Of a DNA stretch of 64,000 nt, positions 7,717 to 15,622 are shown piece by piece. A model generated the notes under the pieces. It was not told the DNA's origin and did not search any database. It was given only the letters and a program-made list of their open reading frames with translations. This stretch comes from Cellulomonas chengniuliangii (GTDB taxonomy: Bacteria > Actinomycetota > Actinomycetes > Actinomycetales > Cellulomonadaceae): the NCBI RefSeq assembly GCF_024508335.1, contig NZ_CP101988.1, positions 3,348,001 to 3,412,000 on the forward strand. The letters run 5' to 3'. Both the position numbers and the translations under genes were made by a program. Position 1 is the stretch's first letter. Every line of letters starts with the position of its first letter.

Positions 7717-8240
7717 CCACGCCGGCCGCCCTCCAGGTGTCGACCACCGCGCTCACGCCCGCCCATTGGCCCGCCGTGCGGGAGATCTACGCCGCGGGCA
7801 TCGCCACCGGCCACAGCTCCTTCGAGGAGGACACGCCCAGCTGGGAGTCCTTCGACGCGGGACGGCTGCCCGAGCACCGCCACGTCGCGGTCGACACCGC
7901 CGGGCGCGTGCTCGGCTGGGCTGCGGCCTCCGCCGTCTCGTCGCGGTGCGTCTACGCGGGCGTCGTCGAGCACTCCGTGTACGTGTCCCCCGACGCCCAC
8001 GGCCGGGGCGTGGGACGGCTGCTCCTGGACACCCTCATCGCCTCCACCGAGGCCGCCGGGATCTGGACGATCCAGTCGGGCGTCTTCCCCGAGAACACCG
8101 CGAGCCTCGCCCTGCACGCCTCCGCCGGGTTCCGCGTCGTGGGCGTCCGGGAGCGCGTCGGGCTGATGCGCTTCGGGCCCCTCGCGGGCCAGTGGCGGGA
8201 CGTCACGCTCCTGGAACGCCGCAGCCCCGCCATCGGCTGA
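7713..8240 (+). CDS. arsN1: GNAT acetyltransferase, ArsN1/phosphinothricin type
   Basis: 175 residues with the phosphinothricin acetyltransferase fold: VREIYAAGIATGHSSFEEDTPSWESF at the N-terminus, the acetyl-CoA loop SPDAHGRGVGRLLLDTLI, and the family C-terminal half (IQSGVFPENTASLALHASAGFRVVGVRERVG). In ars operons this subfamily (ArsN1) is known to N-acetylate arsinothricin, an organoarsenical glutamate mimic, as well as phosphinothricin. Translational coupling to arsR and the neighbouring arsM support an arsenic-related substrate, though glufosinate-like or methionine sulfoximine substrates remain possible. Confidence 0.8.
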   Translation: MTTPAALQVSTTALTPAHWPAVREIYAAGIATGHSSFEEDTPSWESFDAGRLPEHRHVAVDTAGRVLGWAAASAVSSRCVYAGVVEHSVYVSPDAHGRGVGRLLLDTLIASTEAAGIWTIQSGVFPENTASLALHASAGFRVVGVRERVGLMRFGPLAGQWRDVTLLERRSPAIG

Positions 8241-8376
8241 CCTCCCGCGAGCGCTCCCCGCGGCGTGACCCTCCGCTCGAACTCGCGGAGCGGATGCCGC
8301 TCGCAGCACGGCACTCTGCCCCCATCATGGGTGAGGGGCCGACGCCGGCTCGTCGAGCCGGGGGAAGGGGTGGCGG

Positions 8377-10995
8377 ATGACCGACCTGCTGTCCTCCCCC
8401 GCCATGCCCGGCGCGGCGCCCAGCGCAGCGGGCGGCCCGGACTGGTCCTGGCTTCCCGACGCCTCGGACGCCCCGACCGACGGCGACCTCGCGCGGTACC
8501 GCGCGCACACGGCCCGCCTGCTAGCCGATCACGGCGTCAGCCATGGCAGCGACGACAGCGAGCACGGCGCCCGGGACTGGCGCCTGGACCCCGTCCCCGT
8601 CGTGGTGCACGAGCAGGAGTGGGCGGCCCTAGACGCCGGCCTGGTGCAGCGCGCCGAGCTGCTCGACGCCGTGCTCGCCGACCTGTACGGCCCCCAGCTG
8701 CTGCTGCGCGACGACCTGCTGCCGCCCGCTGTCGTGCTGGGCCACCCGGGCTTCCTCCGCGCGGCGCACGGGTTGCCCGTGCGGGGATCGCGCCGCCTCG
8801 TGCTCAGCGCCACCGACCTGTCCCGCGACCCGGCGGGCGCCTGGACGGTGGTGGCCGACCGGACGCAGACGCCGGCCGGGGCCGGGTACGCGATGGAGGA
8901 CCGCCGGGTCGTCGCCCGGGTGCTGGCGGGGGTTTACCGGCAGGCGCCCATCCAGCGGATCGGGCCGTTCTTCCACGCCCTGCGCCTGGCGCTGCGCGAG
9001 GCCGCGCCCGAGGGCGTCGAGGAGCCCCGCGTCGTCCTGCTCACCTCCGGCCCGTACAGCACCACCGCGTTCGACCAGGCGTACCTGGCGTCGATGCTCG
9101 GCCTGCCCATGGTCGAGGGCAGCGACCTGGTGGTCCGGGACGGGCGGCTGTGGGCGCAGGGCGTCGACGGCGCCGAGCCCGTGGACGTGGTGCTGCGCCG
9201 CGTCGACGACGACCTGTGCGACCCGCTCGAGCTCCGCGCCGACTCCCGGCTCGGCGTGCCCGGCCTGGTGCGCGCGCTGCGGGCCGGGTCCGTCGGGGTG
9301 GTCAACCCGCTGGGCAGCGCGGTGCTGGAAAGCCCTGGCCTGCTCGCCCACCTGCCGCGCCTGGCCCAACCGGTGCTGGGCCAGGACCTCGCCCTCCACG
9401 CCCCGCCCGCGTACTGGTGCGGGGACGAGTCCGCCCGCGCGCACGTCCTGAGCCGGCTCGACCGGATGGTGATGGTCCCCACCGCCCGAGGCGCGACCCC
9501 CGCCCGCGGCCGTGCGGTGCGCCCCGCCGCGCAGTTCCCCGGCCAGCTGCGGGGATGGCTGCTCAGCCGGGCGGAGCGCGAGGACCTCGCCGACCGGATC
9601 CTGGCCCACCCGGAGCAGTGGGTGGGGCAGGAGCCCATCGAGCCCTGGGACGCGGAGGCCGGCTCAGCCCAGCTCCGCACCTTCAGCGTCGCCCACCGCG
9701 GCGCGTACCGCGTGATGCGCGGCGGCCTGGCACGCGTCACGCCTGCGCCCCCGCCGGGCTCCGCCGAGCCCAGCCCGGTGGCCAAGGACGTGTGGGTGGT
9801 GTCCTCCGAGCCCGACAACCCCCCCGATCCGTGGGTCCACGGCGACGCCTCGGCCCAGCGCATCCCCACCGCCCTGTCGCCGCGCACCGCCGAGAACCTG
9901 TTCTGGATGGGCCGCTACGCCGAGCGGGCCGAGGGCGCCGTGCGCGCGCTGCGCGCCGCCGTGGACCGGTGGGAGGACTACCACCGCGCGCCCGGATCGG
10001 TGGGCGGCCAGGCTCTCGCGGCGCTGCTCGCCGCCCTGGACGTGAACGAGCCCCGAGCCTGGGCGGGCCGGGACCCCGGGGCACGCGGCGCCGATGGCGA
10101 AGGGCGGGACGCGGGGCGCCCGCAGGCCGCGACCACCGACCTGCGCACCCAGCTTCTCGAGCGGTGGCGCCCCGGCACCGTCGCGTGGTCGGTCCGCAGG
10201 CTGGCGGAGGCCTCCGCGGCGGTGCGCGACCAGCTCTCCCAAGACACCTGGCTGCCGCTGGCCAGCATGGAGCGCGCCCTGGCGGACGCCTCCGGCCCGG
10301 ACCCGGGGTCCGTCGACCGCGCCGGCACGTCCGGCGAGGCGGGCGCCACGGGCATGGGGCCGGTGCTCGACCGGCTGCTCGAGGCGCTGGTCGCCGTCGC
10401 CGGGATCAGCGCCGAGAGCATGGTGCGCGATGCGGGCTGGCGGTTCCTCGACGCCGGCCGGCGCATCGAGCGGGCGCTCGGCGTGCTGGAGTCCCTCGAC
10501 AGGACGGTGACCACCCGGCGGTCCGATGACGTCGACTCCTTGGTGGTCGAGTCCGTGCTGCTCACGCACGAGTCGATACTCACCTACCGGCGGCGCAACC
10601 AGTCGCGCGCGAGCGTGCCCACCGTCCTGGACCTGCTGCTGGCCGACGGGTCCAACCCCCGCTCCCTCGCGTTCCAGCTCGAGCGGCTGCGGGAGGACCT
10701 CGCCGCAGTGCCGACCCCGCCCGGAGCCTCGGAGTCGCTCGACCAGTGCGCCCGCCTGCTGCAGGACCTCGCAGACCTCGTCACGGAGGTCGACACGACG
10801 GCGGTGACCCTGCCCTCCGCGGACGGGCGCCGGGACCGGCTGACGGACGTCCTCGAGTCGATGCGCTGGCGGCTGCGGGCCGTGGCGGAGGAGCTCAACC
10901 GGGTGTGCTTCACGCACCCGACGCCCAGCCGCTCGTACGCCGAGGCCTGGGGCTCGAGCCGCATCGACCACGAGGCCCCGGAGCCGGGCCGATGA
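8377..10995 (+). CDS. Circularly permuted ATP-grasp / alpha-E fusion protein
   Basis: 872 residues. The first half (about residues 50-490) matches the circularly permuted ATP-grasp type 2 family, with family blocks VHEQEWAALDAGLVQRAELLDAVLADLYG, SGPYSTTAFDQAYLASMLG and LRRVDDDLCDPLELR here split for brevity. The second half (about 510-860) is the helical alpha-E domain, beginning ALSPRTAENLFWMGRYAERAEGA. Such proteins are predicted amide-bond ligases of unknown substrate, and are often two separate genes; here they are fused. An AAGGGG site precedes the ATG. The stop overlaps the transglutaminase start (ATGA). Confidence 0.85.
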   Translation: MTDLLSSPAMPGAAPSAAGGPDWSWLPDASDAPTDGDLARYRAHTARLLADHGVSHGSDDSEHGARDWRLDPVPVVVHEQEWAALDAGLVQRAELLDAVLADLYGPQLLLRDDLLPPAVVLGHPGFLRAAHGLPVRGSRRLVLSATDLSRDPAGAWTVVADRTQTPAGAGYAMEDRRVVARVLAGVYRQAPIQRIGPFFHALRLALREAAPEGVEEPRVVLLTSGPYSTTAFDQAYLASMLGLPMVEGSDLVVRDGRLWAQGVDGAEPVDVVLRRVDDDLCDPLELRADSRLGVPGLVRALRAGSVGVVNPLGSAVLESPGLLAHLPRLAQPVLGQDLALHAPPAYWCGDESARAHVLSRLDRMVMVPTARGATPARGRAVRPAAQFPGQLRGWLLSRAEREDLADRILAHPEQWVGQEPIEPWDAEAGSAQLRTFSVAHRGAYRVMRGGLARVTPAPPPGSAEPSPVAKDVWVVSSEPDNPPDPWVHGDASAQRIPTALSPRTAENLFWMGRYAERAEGAVRALRAAVDRWEDYHRAPGSVGGQALAALLAALDVNEPRAWAGRDPGARGADGEGRDAGRPQAATTDLRTQLLERWRPGTVAWSVRRLAEASAAVRDQLSQDTWLPLASMERALADASGPDPGSVDRAGTSGEAGATGMGPVLDRLLEALVAVAGISAESMVRDAGWRFLDAGRRIERALGVLESLDRTVTTRRSDDVDSLVVESVLLTHESILTYRRRNQSRASVPTVLDLLLADGSNPRSLAFQLERLREDLAAVPTPPGASESLDQCARLLQDLADLVTEVDTTAVTLPSADGRRDRLTDVLESMRWRLRAVAEELNRVCFTHPTPSRSYAEAWGSSRIDHEAPEPGR

Positions 10996-11987
10996 CGACC
11001 GTCCCCCTGCCCCGCACGTACGAGGTGGTGCACCGCACCACCTACCGCTACACGGATCCGGTGACCCGCTCCTACGGTCGCACCACCCTGGTCCCCCGAG
11101 ACCTCCCGGACCAGCACCGGCTGGACTCCGCGATCACGATCGACCCCGCCCCCGCGGACTCAGACGCGCACATCGACTACTTCGGGAACCGCTCGACGTA
11201 CTTCGCGGTCACCACCCCGCACCGCGAGCTGGTCGTCACCGCGACGTCCACCGTGACGGTCTCCCGGGCTGCGGCCACCCCTGACCTGCTGCCCGACGTC
11301 TCGTGGGAGGACGCCGTGCGGGCTGTGCGCCCCGGTGGCGCCCTCGGAGGCGCCTCGGACGACGACCGGGTGGCCGCCGGGGTCGGGCTCGGCCACGACC
11401 CTGCCCCTCGACCGGGCGCGGCCAGCCTCCTCGAGCTGCGCGAGGCGCTGCTGCCGTCCCGGCACGTGGCGCTCTCCGAGGAGGTGCGGGCCTGGTCGGC
11501 GCGCACGCTCACCCCCGGCCGCCCGCTCTCCGAGGTGATCGCGGAGCTCTCCCGCCGGATCCACTCGGAGCTCGTCTACCGGCCCGGGTCGACGACGGTG
11601 GGCACCACGCAGGCCGAGGTGCTGGCGCAGGGGTCGGGCGTCTGCCAGGACTTCGCCCACCTGATGATCGCGGCCCTGCGGGTGCACGGGCTGCCGGCCC
11701 GGTACACCAGTGGGTACCTCGAGACGTCGCCGCCGCCCGGCCGCCCGAAGGCTCGGGGCGCCGACGCGTCGCACGCCTGGGTCTCGGCCTGGGTGCCGGG
11801 CGCGGGATGGGTCGAGGTGGATCCCACGAACGACGTCTTCGTGGGCGACCGGCACGTGATCCTGGGGTGGGGTCGGGATTACGCGGACGTGCCGCCGCTG
11901 CGGGGAGTCATCTTCACCGAGGGCTCGGGCTCCGAGCTCGACGTGTCTGTCGACCTCGCGCTGCTGGGCGCCCCGTCGGCGCCTTGA
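10992..11987 (+). CDS. Transglutaminase-like cysteine protease
   Basis: 331 residues. Residues 1-90 form the bacterial transglutaminase N-terminal beta domain (YEVVHRTTYRYTDPVTRSYGR), and about 165-280 the papain-like transglutaminase core. The triad is visible: Cys in QGSGVCQDFAHLM, His in ADASHAWVSAW and Asp in VEVDPTND. Coupled by ATGA overlap to the ATP-grasp/alpha-E gene, the standard partner. The pair is predicted to make and cleave or transfer an unusual peptide or isopeptide bond; the target is not known. No signal peptide, so it is likely cytoplasmic. Confidence 0.9.
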   Translation: MTTVPLPRTYEVVHRTTYRYTDPVTRSYGRTTLVPRDLPDQHRLDSAITIDPAPADSDAHIDYFGNRSTYFAVTTPHRELVVTATSTVTVSRAAATPDLLPDVSWEDAVRAVRPGGALGGASDDDRVAAGVGLGHDPAPRPGAASLLELREALLPSRHVALSEEVRAWSARTLTPGRPLSEVIAELSRRIHSELVYRPGSTTVGTTQAEVLAQGSGVCQDFAHLMIAALRVHGLPARYTSGYLETSPPPGRPKARGADASHAWVSAWVPGAGWVEVDPTNDVFVGDRHVILGWGRDYADVPPLRGVIFTEGSGSELDVSVDLALLGAPSAP

Positions 11988-11993
11988 TCGGCG

Positions 11994-12083
11994 TTCCCCA
12001 CAGGCCGCCCACAGGGTCATCCACAGGATGACCCCGCATGGACACGCGGAGAACACAGGCCTGTGGATATCTCCTGTGGATAA
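11994..12083. promoter_or_regulatory. DnaA-box-like cluster, left
   Basis: Six CCACAGG/CCTGTGG or CACAGG-type elements in 90 bases between convergent genes. TGTGGATAA at 12075-12083 is an exact reverse complement of the TTATCCACA DnaA box, TGTGGATAT at 12062-12070 has one mismatch, and ATCCACAGG lies at 12019-12027 within a 7-base inverted repeat (GTCATCC, 3-base centre). CACAGGCCTGTG at 12054-12065 is a perfect palindrome. No A/T-rich unwinding element is nearby. Confidence 0.5.
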
Positions 12084-12128
12084 GTGGCGCCTCGGCGCCC
12101 CTCGTGCGCACCCAGCCACCGACCGGCG

Positions 12129-13037
12129 TCAGCCCGCCGAGCCTCGGGTGCGCGCCCCCAGCTCCGCCGGGCTGACGAGGAACCCGCCGTCGTCGACCAC
12201 CACGCCGCCCACCGCGGGCATCAGCGCGGCGACGACCCGGGCCACCACCGGCGCGATCCGCCCCCGGGCGATGAGGTGCGACCGCGTCGGCTGCAGGGCG
12301 TCGAGCTCGGCGGGCTCCGGCGGATGCCACCTGACCGCGTAGGCGAACGGCCCATGGTCGCGCCACCCCATGGTCGCGAGCACCCTCGGCGGATGCGCGC
12401 GACCGAAACGGACCCGCACGTCCCCGTCGTACTCGAACCGCGCCACGAGCTCGTAGGGCATCGCCGACGAGCCTGCCGGGCCAGCTGGGCCGATCGCGCC
12501 CGCCGGGCCGGTCGTCGTCACCCGCGCGCCGGGAAGGCGCGGCCGCACCAGCTGGACCAGCGCCTCCAGTGGCAGCGCCACCGCAGACCACAGGGCCAGG
12601 TCCACGACCAGCGCGGCGTCGTACGTGACGATCTGGGACCTGTCGGGCGCCACGACCACACCCCCGGCGTGCCGGGCGGCCGCCTGCACCCAGTGCGCCA
12701 CCTCGGCGGGCGGCTGGACGTGGTCGTGCGCCACGGTGTAGCCGTCGAGCATCCGCGCCGCCGACCGCGGCGCTCCCCCGCCAAGCGGCGCCTCGAGCGG
12801 CTCCGGCCCGACAAGCACCACGCCGGGCAGCAGCCGCAGCACTCCCGGCTCCGCCGTGACGTCCTGGGTGACCCCCCGGAACCGGGCTCCGGCCATCGGG
12901 CGGGCCCTGCGTTGCGCCTGGGCGGCCGTGACGGGCGCCCGCTCCCACACGGCGCCGGGGAACCAGGCCTCCGCGAGGGCGGCCACGTCGACGCCGTGAG
13001 GCAGCCCGAGCACCGCGCCGGGTACGGGGGTGTGCAT
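12129..13037 (-). CDS. Hypothetical protein of unknown family
   Basis: 302 residues, cytoplasmic by appearance: no signal peptide or clear membrane segment. The N-terminal part (MHTPVPGAVLGLPHGVDVAALAEAWFPGAVWERAPV) and the C-terminal SHLIARGRIAPVVARVVAALMPAVGGVVVDDGGFLVSP are listed here only as split highlights; a short Gly-Pro-Ala repeat (TGPAGAIGPAGPAGSS) interrupts the middle. I do not recognise the family. The ATG chosen follows a TAGCGT hexamer by 8 bases; an in-frame extension of 19 codons upstream lacks support. It stands alone, with DnaA-box-like clusters in the spacers on both sides. Confidence 0.6.
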   Translation of the reverse strand: MHTPVPGAVLGLPHGVDVAALAEAWFPGAVWERAPVTAAQAQRRARPMAGARFRGVTQDVTAEPGVLRLLPGVVLVGPEPLEAPLGGGAPRSAARMLDGYTVAHDHVQPPAEVAHWVQAAARHAGGVVVAPDRSQIVTYDAALVVDLALWSAVALPLEALVQLVRPRLPGARVTTTGPAGAIGPAGPAGSSAMPYELVARFEYDGDVRVRFGRAHPPRVLATMGWRDHGPFAYAVRWHPPEPAELDALQPTRSHLIARGRIAPVVARVVAALMPAVGGVVVDDGGFLVSPAELGARTRGSAG

Positions 13038-13139
13038 GACGCCGCACGCTACCGAGCCGATGCTGCCGGGAGATTTCCGGGCGGTCATCACCATGGGTCA
13101 CGGTCATCGGAGCGCTCGTCACCGTTGCGTCCACCGCTA

Positions 13140-13206
13140 CGTCCACAGGCTTGCGCGCCTGGATGGCACCTCTGTGCACACAGGTGTGGACAGAGCCTGT
13201 GGATAA
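13140..13206. promoter_or_regulatory. DnaA-box-like cluster, right
   Basis: CGTCCACAGG at 13140-13149, TGTGGACAG at 13185-13193 (reverse complement of CTGTCCACA, one change from the actinobacterial TTGTCCACA form) and TGTGGATAA at 13198-13206, an exact TTATCCACA box in reverse. It lies between the start of the 12129-13037 gene and the end of the DinB-fold gene. Confidence 0.5.
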
Positions 13207-13214
13207 CTTGGTGC

Positions 13215-13781
13215 TCAGCCCCGGACGTCGTGGAGGTGGTGGACGACGTCGTGCAGGAAGTACTGCCCGATGGACCGGACCGTGAAGGCCGACCCGTTGG
13301 AGCGGATCCCGGGACGATCGAGCTCGTCCTCCCGCACCGCGTCGAGCTGGGCCGCGAACTCCTCGGCCGAGACCGCCAGCTCCTCCGCCACGACGACCGG
13401 GTCCTGGAGGTCGTACCGCTGCTCCACCGCGGTGGCGTCTTGGTCCCAGTTGTCGAAGAGCGGACCGTCCTCGGCGAGCATCCGGCGGACCCGCTCCGCG
13501 AACACACGGTGCACGTCGCGCACGTGGGCGCCGTACTCGAGCACCGACCACGTCGTCGGCTCCGGGCGAACCCGCACGTCAGGACGGTGCAAAGCCGCGA
13601 CCCACCGGGGCACCAGGTCCCGGACCGTGCCGCCCAGCGCCGCTGGCGGCACCTCGTCCGAGCGGAAGCCGCACTCGGCGCACCCCTCGTCCACCACCCC
13701 GGTCCAGTCCTTGGTGTCGGGGATGATCGCGGCCGGACGGGCCTGCGCAGATCCGGGCATCTCGGGCGATGGCAGAGTCAT
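13215..13781 (-). CDS. DinB superfamily protein
   Basis: 188 residues, a four-helix-bundle DinB-like protein. The usual metal ligands are spread along the bundle: His in EYGAHVRDVHRVFAERV and His in GQYFLHDVVHHLHDVRG at the C-terminus. A short N-terminal extension has CAEC, which may bind a metal or be incidental. DinB proteins are often thiol-dependent hydrolases or transferases using mycothiol or bacillithiol; substrate unknown. TACTGT lies 6 bases before the ATG and no RBS is seen, implying a leaderless mRNA. Confidence 0.8.
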   Translation of the reverse strand: MTLPSPEMPGSAQARPAAIIPDTKDWTGVVDEGCAECGFRSDEVPPAALGGTVRDLVPRWVAALHRPDVRVRPEPTTWSVLEYGAHVRDVHRVFAERVRRMLAEDGPLFDNWDQDATAVEQRYDLQDPVVVAEELAVSAEEFAAQLDAVREDELDRPGIRSNGSAFTVRSIGQYFLHDVVHHLHDVRG

Positions 13782-13787
13782 GACCGC

Positions 13788-13793
13788 ACAGTA
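13788..13793 (-). promoter_or_regulatory. -10-like element of a leaderless promoter
   Basis: TACTGT on the minus strand, 6 bases before the DinB-fold ATG at 13781. Confidence 0.5.
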
Positions 13794-13866
13794 GCGGCCC
13801 CTCGCGCGCGCGGCATCGGGCGACGATGCACTCTCCGATGGCCCGGCCTGACCCCAGTCCGGTCAG

Positions 13867-13900
13867 GGTGCCGCACGTCTCCCCCCGGGCGTGCGGCACC
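13867..13900. terminator. Strong hairpin in the 13782-14089 spacer
   Basis: The 308-base spacer between the GAF regulator and the DinB-fold gene contains no gene. It holds an 11-base perfect inverted repeat (GGTGCCGCACG arms) with a 12-base loop. No T tract follows. It most likely ends transcription of the minus-strand regulator gene at 14090. Confidence 0.5.
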
Positions 13901-14089
13901 CCTCGCGGTCCAACCGGGGGGCGAACCCCTCGGCCGGAGTCGGAGACCCCCACGACCTGGATCTCCAGCGGCGGGTCAAGCCGGTGAAACCACCGTAGGC
14001 GCCCGCACGTTGCACCCGCGTTGCACTTTCCTACCGGTCTGGCGGTAATTCGACGCGAATGTCGGCACGGGCGCGGAGGGGCCCGCCCC

Positions 14090-15430
14090 TCAGCGCCGCA
14101 GGTGCCGGCCGGGGCCGATGCCCAGCTCCCGGGAGAGCAGTTCGAGCCTGCCCTGGGCCCGCGCCCAGCGAGGCGAGCCGGCGACCGACAGGTGCGCGAG
14201 CCGCTGCCACGCCTGCCAGTCCTCGGCGCCCTCGTCGGTGCCGACCCACCGCTCGATCGCCAGCGCGTCCTGCGACGCCAGAACCGACGCGCGCAGCTCG
14301 GCGCTCAGCTCCGCGCGCAGGCGCTCGACCCCGGGCGCCCGCGACCTGGCCAGCACCGGCCCCGGGTAGCTCGCCAGGGCGCCCGCCACGTCACCTGCCG
14401 CGAGGGCCGTGCGGACGGCGTCGGCGTCGGTGTACACGGGCACCGCCAACCGGTACGGCCGCGACTCCCCCAGCAAGGGCCCGACGGCCCGGCGCAGCCG
14501 CCACACCTCGGCGCGCACCGTCACGTCGCTCAGGTGGTCCGGGTGCAGGTGCACCGCGAGCTCCTCCCCGCTGAGCCCGCGCGGGTTCGCGGCCAGGAGC
14601 AGAATCAGCTCCGCATGCCGCAGGCTCAGGTTGCGGGTGACCCCCGGGTCCGGCCCGTGCAGCACCCCGGCGCCCTGCCCCAGCACGTCGAGCCGGGCGG
14701 TGCCGGGCGGGCGTGGCCCCACCCCCGCGCGCGGGTCCTGCTCAGCGGCGCCGATCCGCAGCGCGCCCGTGGCGGCGGCGAGCTCGAGCTCGACCGCCAT
14801 CACCGTCGCCCGGACCAGCGAGAGCATCAGCCCCGACGCGACGTGGTCGCCGCCGGTGACGTCGAGGACCCCGAGCACGCGTCGGGTGGCGAGGTCCCGG
14901 ACCGGAACCGCCGAGCAGCTCCAGGGCTGCACCGAGCGCGTGAAGTGCTCGGCCGAGAACACCTGCACCGGTCGGCGGGTGGCGATGGCCGTTCCCGGCG
15001 CGTTGGTCCCCGCGTACTCCTCGCCCCAGGAGGCGCCCTCGACGAACCCCACACGGTCGACGGCCTTGCGCACCTTGCCGTCGCCCTCGACCCACAGCAG
15101 GCGCCCCACGTCGTCCGTGAGCGCGGTGACGAGGCCGTCCCCGACCGCGCCGTCGACCAGCAGCCGGCGAACCGCGGGCATCGCGGCCGCCAACGGGTGG
15201 TCCCGGCGGTAGGCGGTCAGCTCGGCGGCGCTGAGCTCGACCGGGGCCAAGGGCTGCTCCGGGTCGACGCCATTGCGGGCACTGCGCCGCCACGAGTTGG
15301 CGACGACCGGCCGCACCGAGCCGTCGAGGGTCCCCGTGGCCAAGAAGTTCTCATGCGCGGAGCGCAGGCTCGCCGCGAGGGTCGAGGGGTCCACCCCGGG
15401 AGGCACGGCGGGGACTTCTCGTCGGCGCAT
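14090..15430 (-). CDS. GAF domain transcriptional regulator
   Basis: 446 residues. The N-terminal half carries a sigma-54-activator-like sensor region: ANSWRRSARNGVDPE, then a GAF domain (about 90-230) with the family block GASWGEEYAGTNAPGTAIA, then VFSAEHFTRSVQPWSCSAVPVRD. There is no AAA+ module. The C-terminal part (about 270-340) looks like a winged-helix DNA-binding domain (LSLRHAELILLLAANPRGLSGEELAVHL). Actinobacterial members usually activate aldehyde or alcohol dehydrogenase genes, none of which is adjacent. Start chosen at the ATG with GGGGAGGA 7 bases upstream, not the longer frame. Confidence 0.8.
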   Translation of the reverse strand: MRRREVPAVPPGVDPSTLAASLRSAHENFLATGTLDGSVRPVVANSWRRSARNGVDPEQPLAPVELSAAELTAYRRDHPLAAAMPAVRRLLVDGAVGDGLVTALTDDVGRLLWVEGDGKVRKAVDRVGFVEGASWGEEYAGTNAPGTAIATRRPVQVFSAEHFTRSVQPWSCSAVPVRDLATRRVLGVLDVTGGDHVASGLMLSLVRATVMAVELELAAATGALRIGAAEQDPRAGVGPRPPGTARLDVLGQGAGVLHGPDPGVTRNLSLRHAELILLLAANPRGLSGEELAVHLHPDHLSDVTVRAEVWRLRRAVGPLLGESRPYRLAVPVYTDADAVRTALAAGDVAGALASYPGPVLARSRAPGVERLRAELSAELRASVLASQDALAIERWVGTDEGAEDWQAWQRLAHLSVAGSPRWARAQGRLELLSRELGIGPGRHLRR

Positions 15431-15563
15431 CTCACATCCTCCCCGACGTCGTTGTCGAGCGGCCGTCGTCGAGTCTTTCATCACGATTCTAGATCTATCG
15501 AGTGAAATGTCGAAAGAAGCGGCTTTCGCGAGGGAATTCGAAGCATCGCGATCAATCACCAGC

Positions 15564-15613
15564 GCAGAACGGCGCCGATCAGCCGTGTGGTCGACTGATC
15601 GGCGCCGTTCTGC
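15564..15613 (-). terminator. Terminator of the HtaA-type gene
   Basis: A 19-base perfect stem (GCAGAACGGCGCCGATCAG arm) with a 12-base loop, ten bases after the stop of the 15623-18106 gene on the minus strand, followed by moderately T-rich sequence. Strong candidate intrinsic terminator. Confidence 0.75.
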
Positions 15614-15622
15614 TCGAGTGGG

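Noticed and set aside
11994-13206. Chromosomal replication origin
   Set aside because: DnaA-box-like motifs are present, but there is no dnaA, dnaN, gyrB or rpmH, and no AT-rich unwinding region.
13867-13900. Riboswitch or structured RNA leader
   Set aside because: It is a single simple hairpin with no conserved multi-stem architecture; a terminator explains it better.
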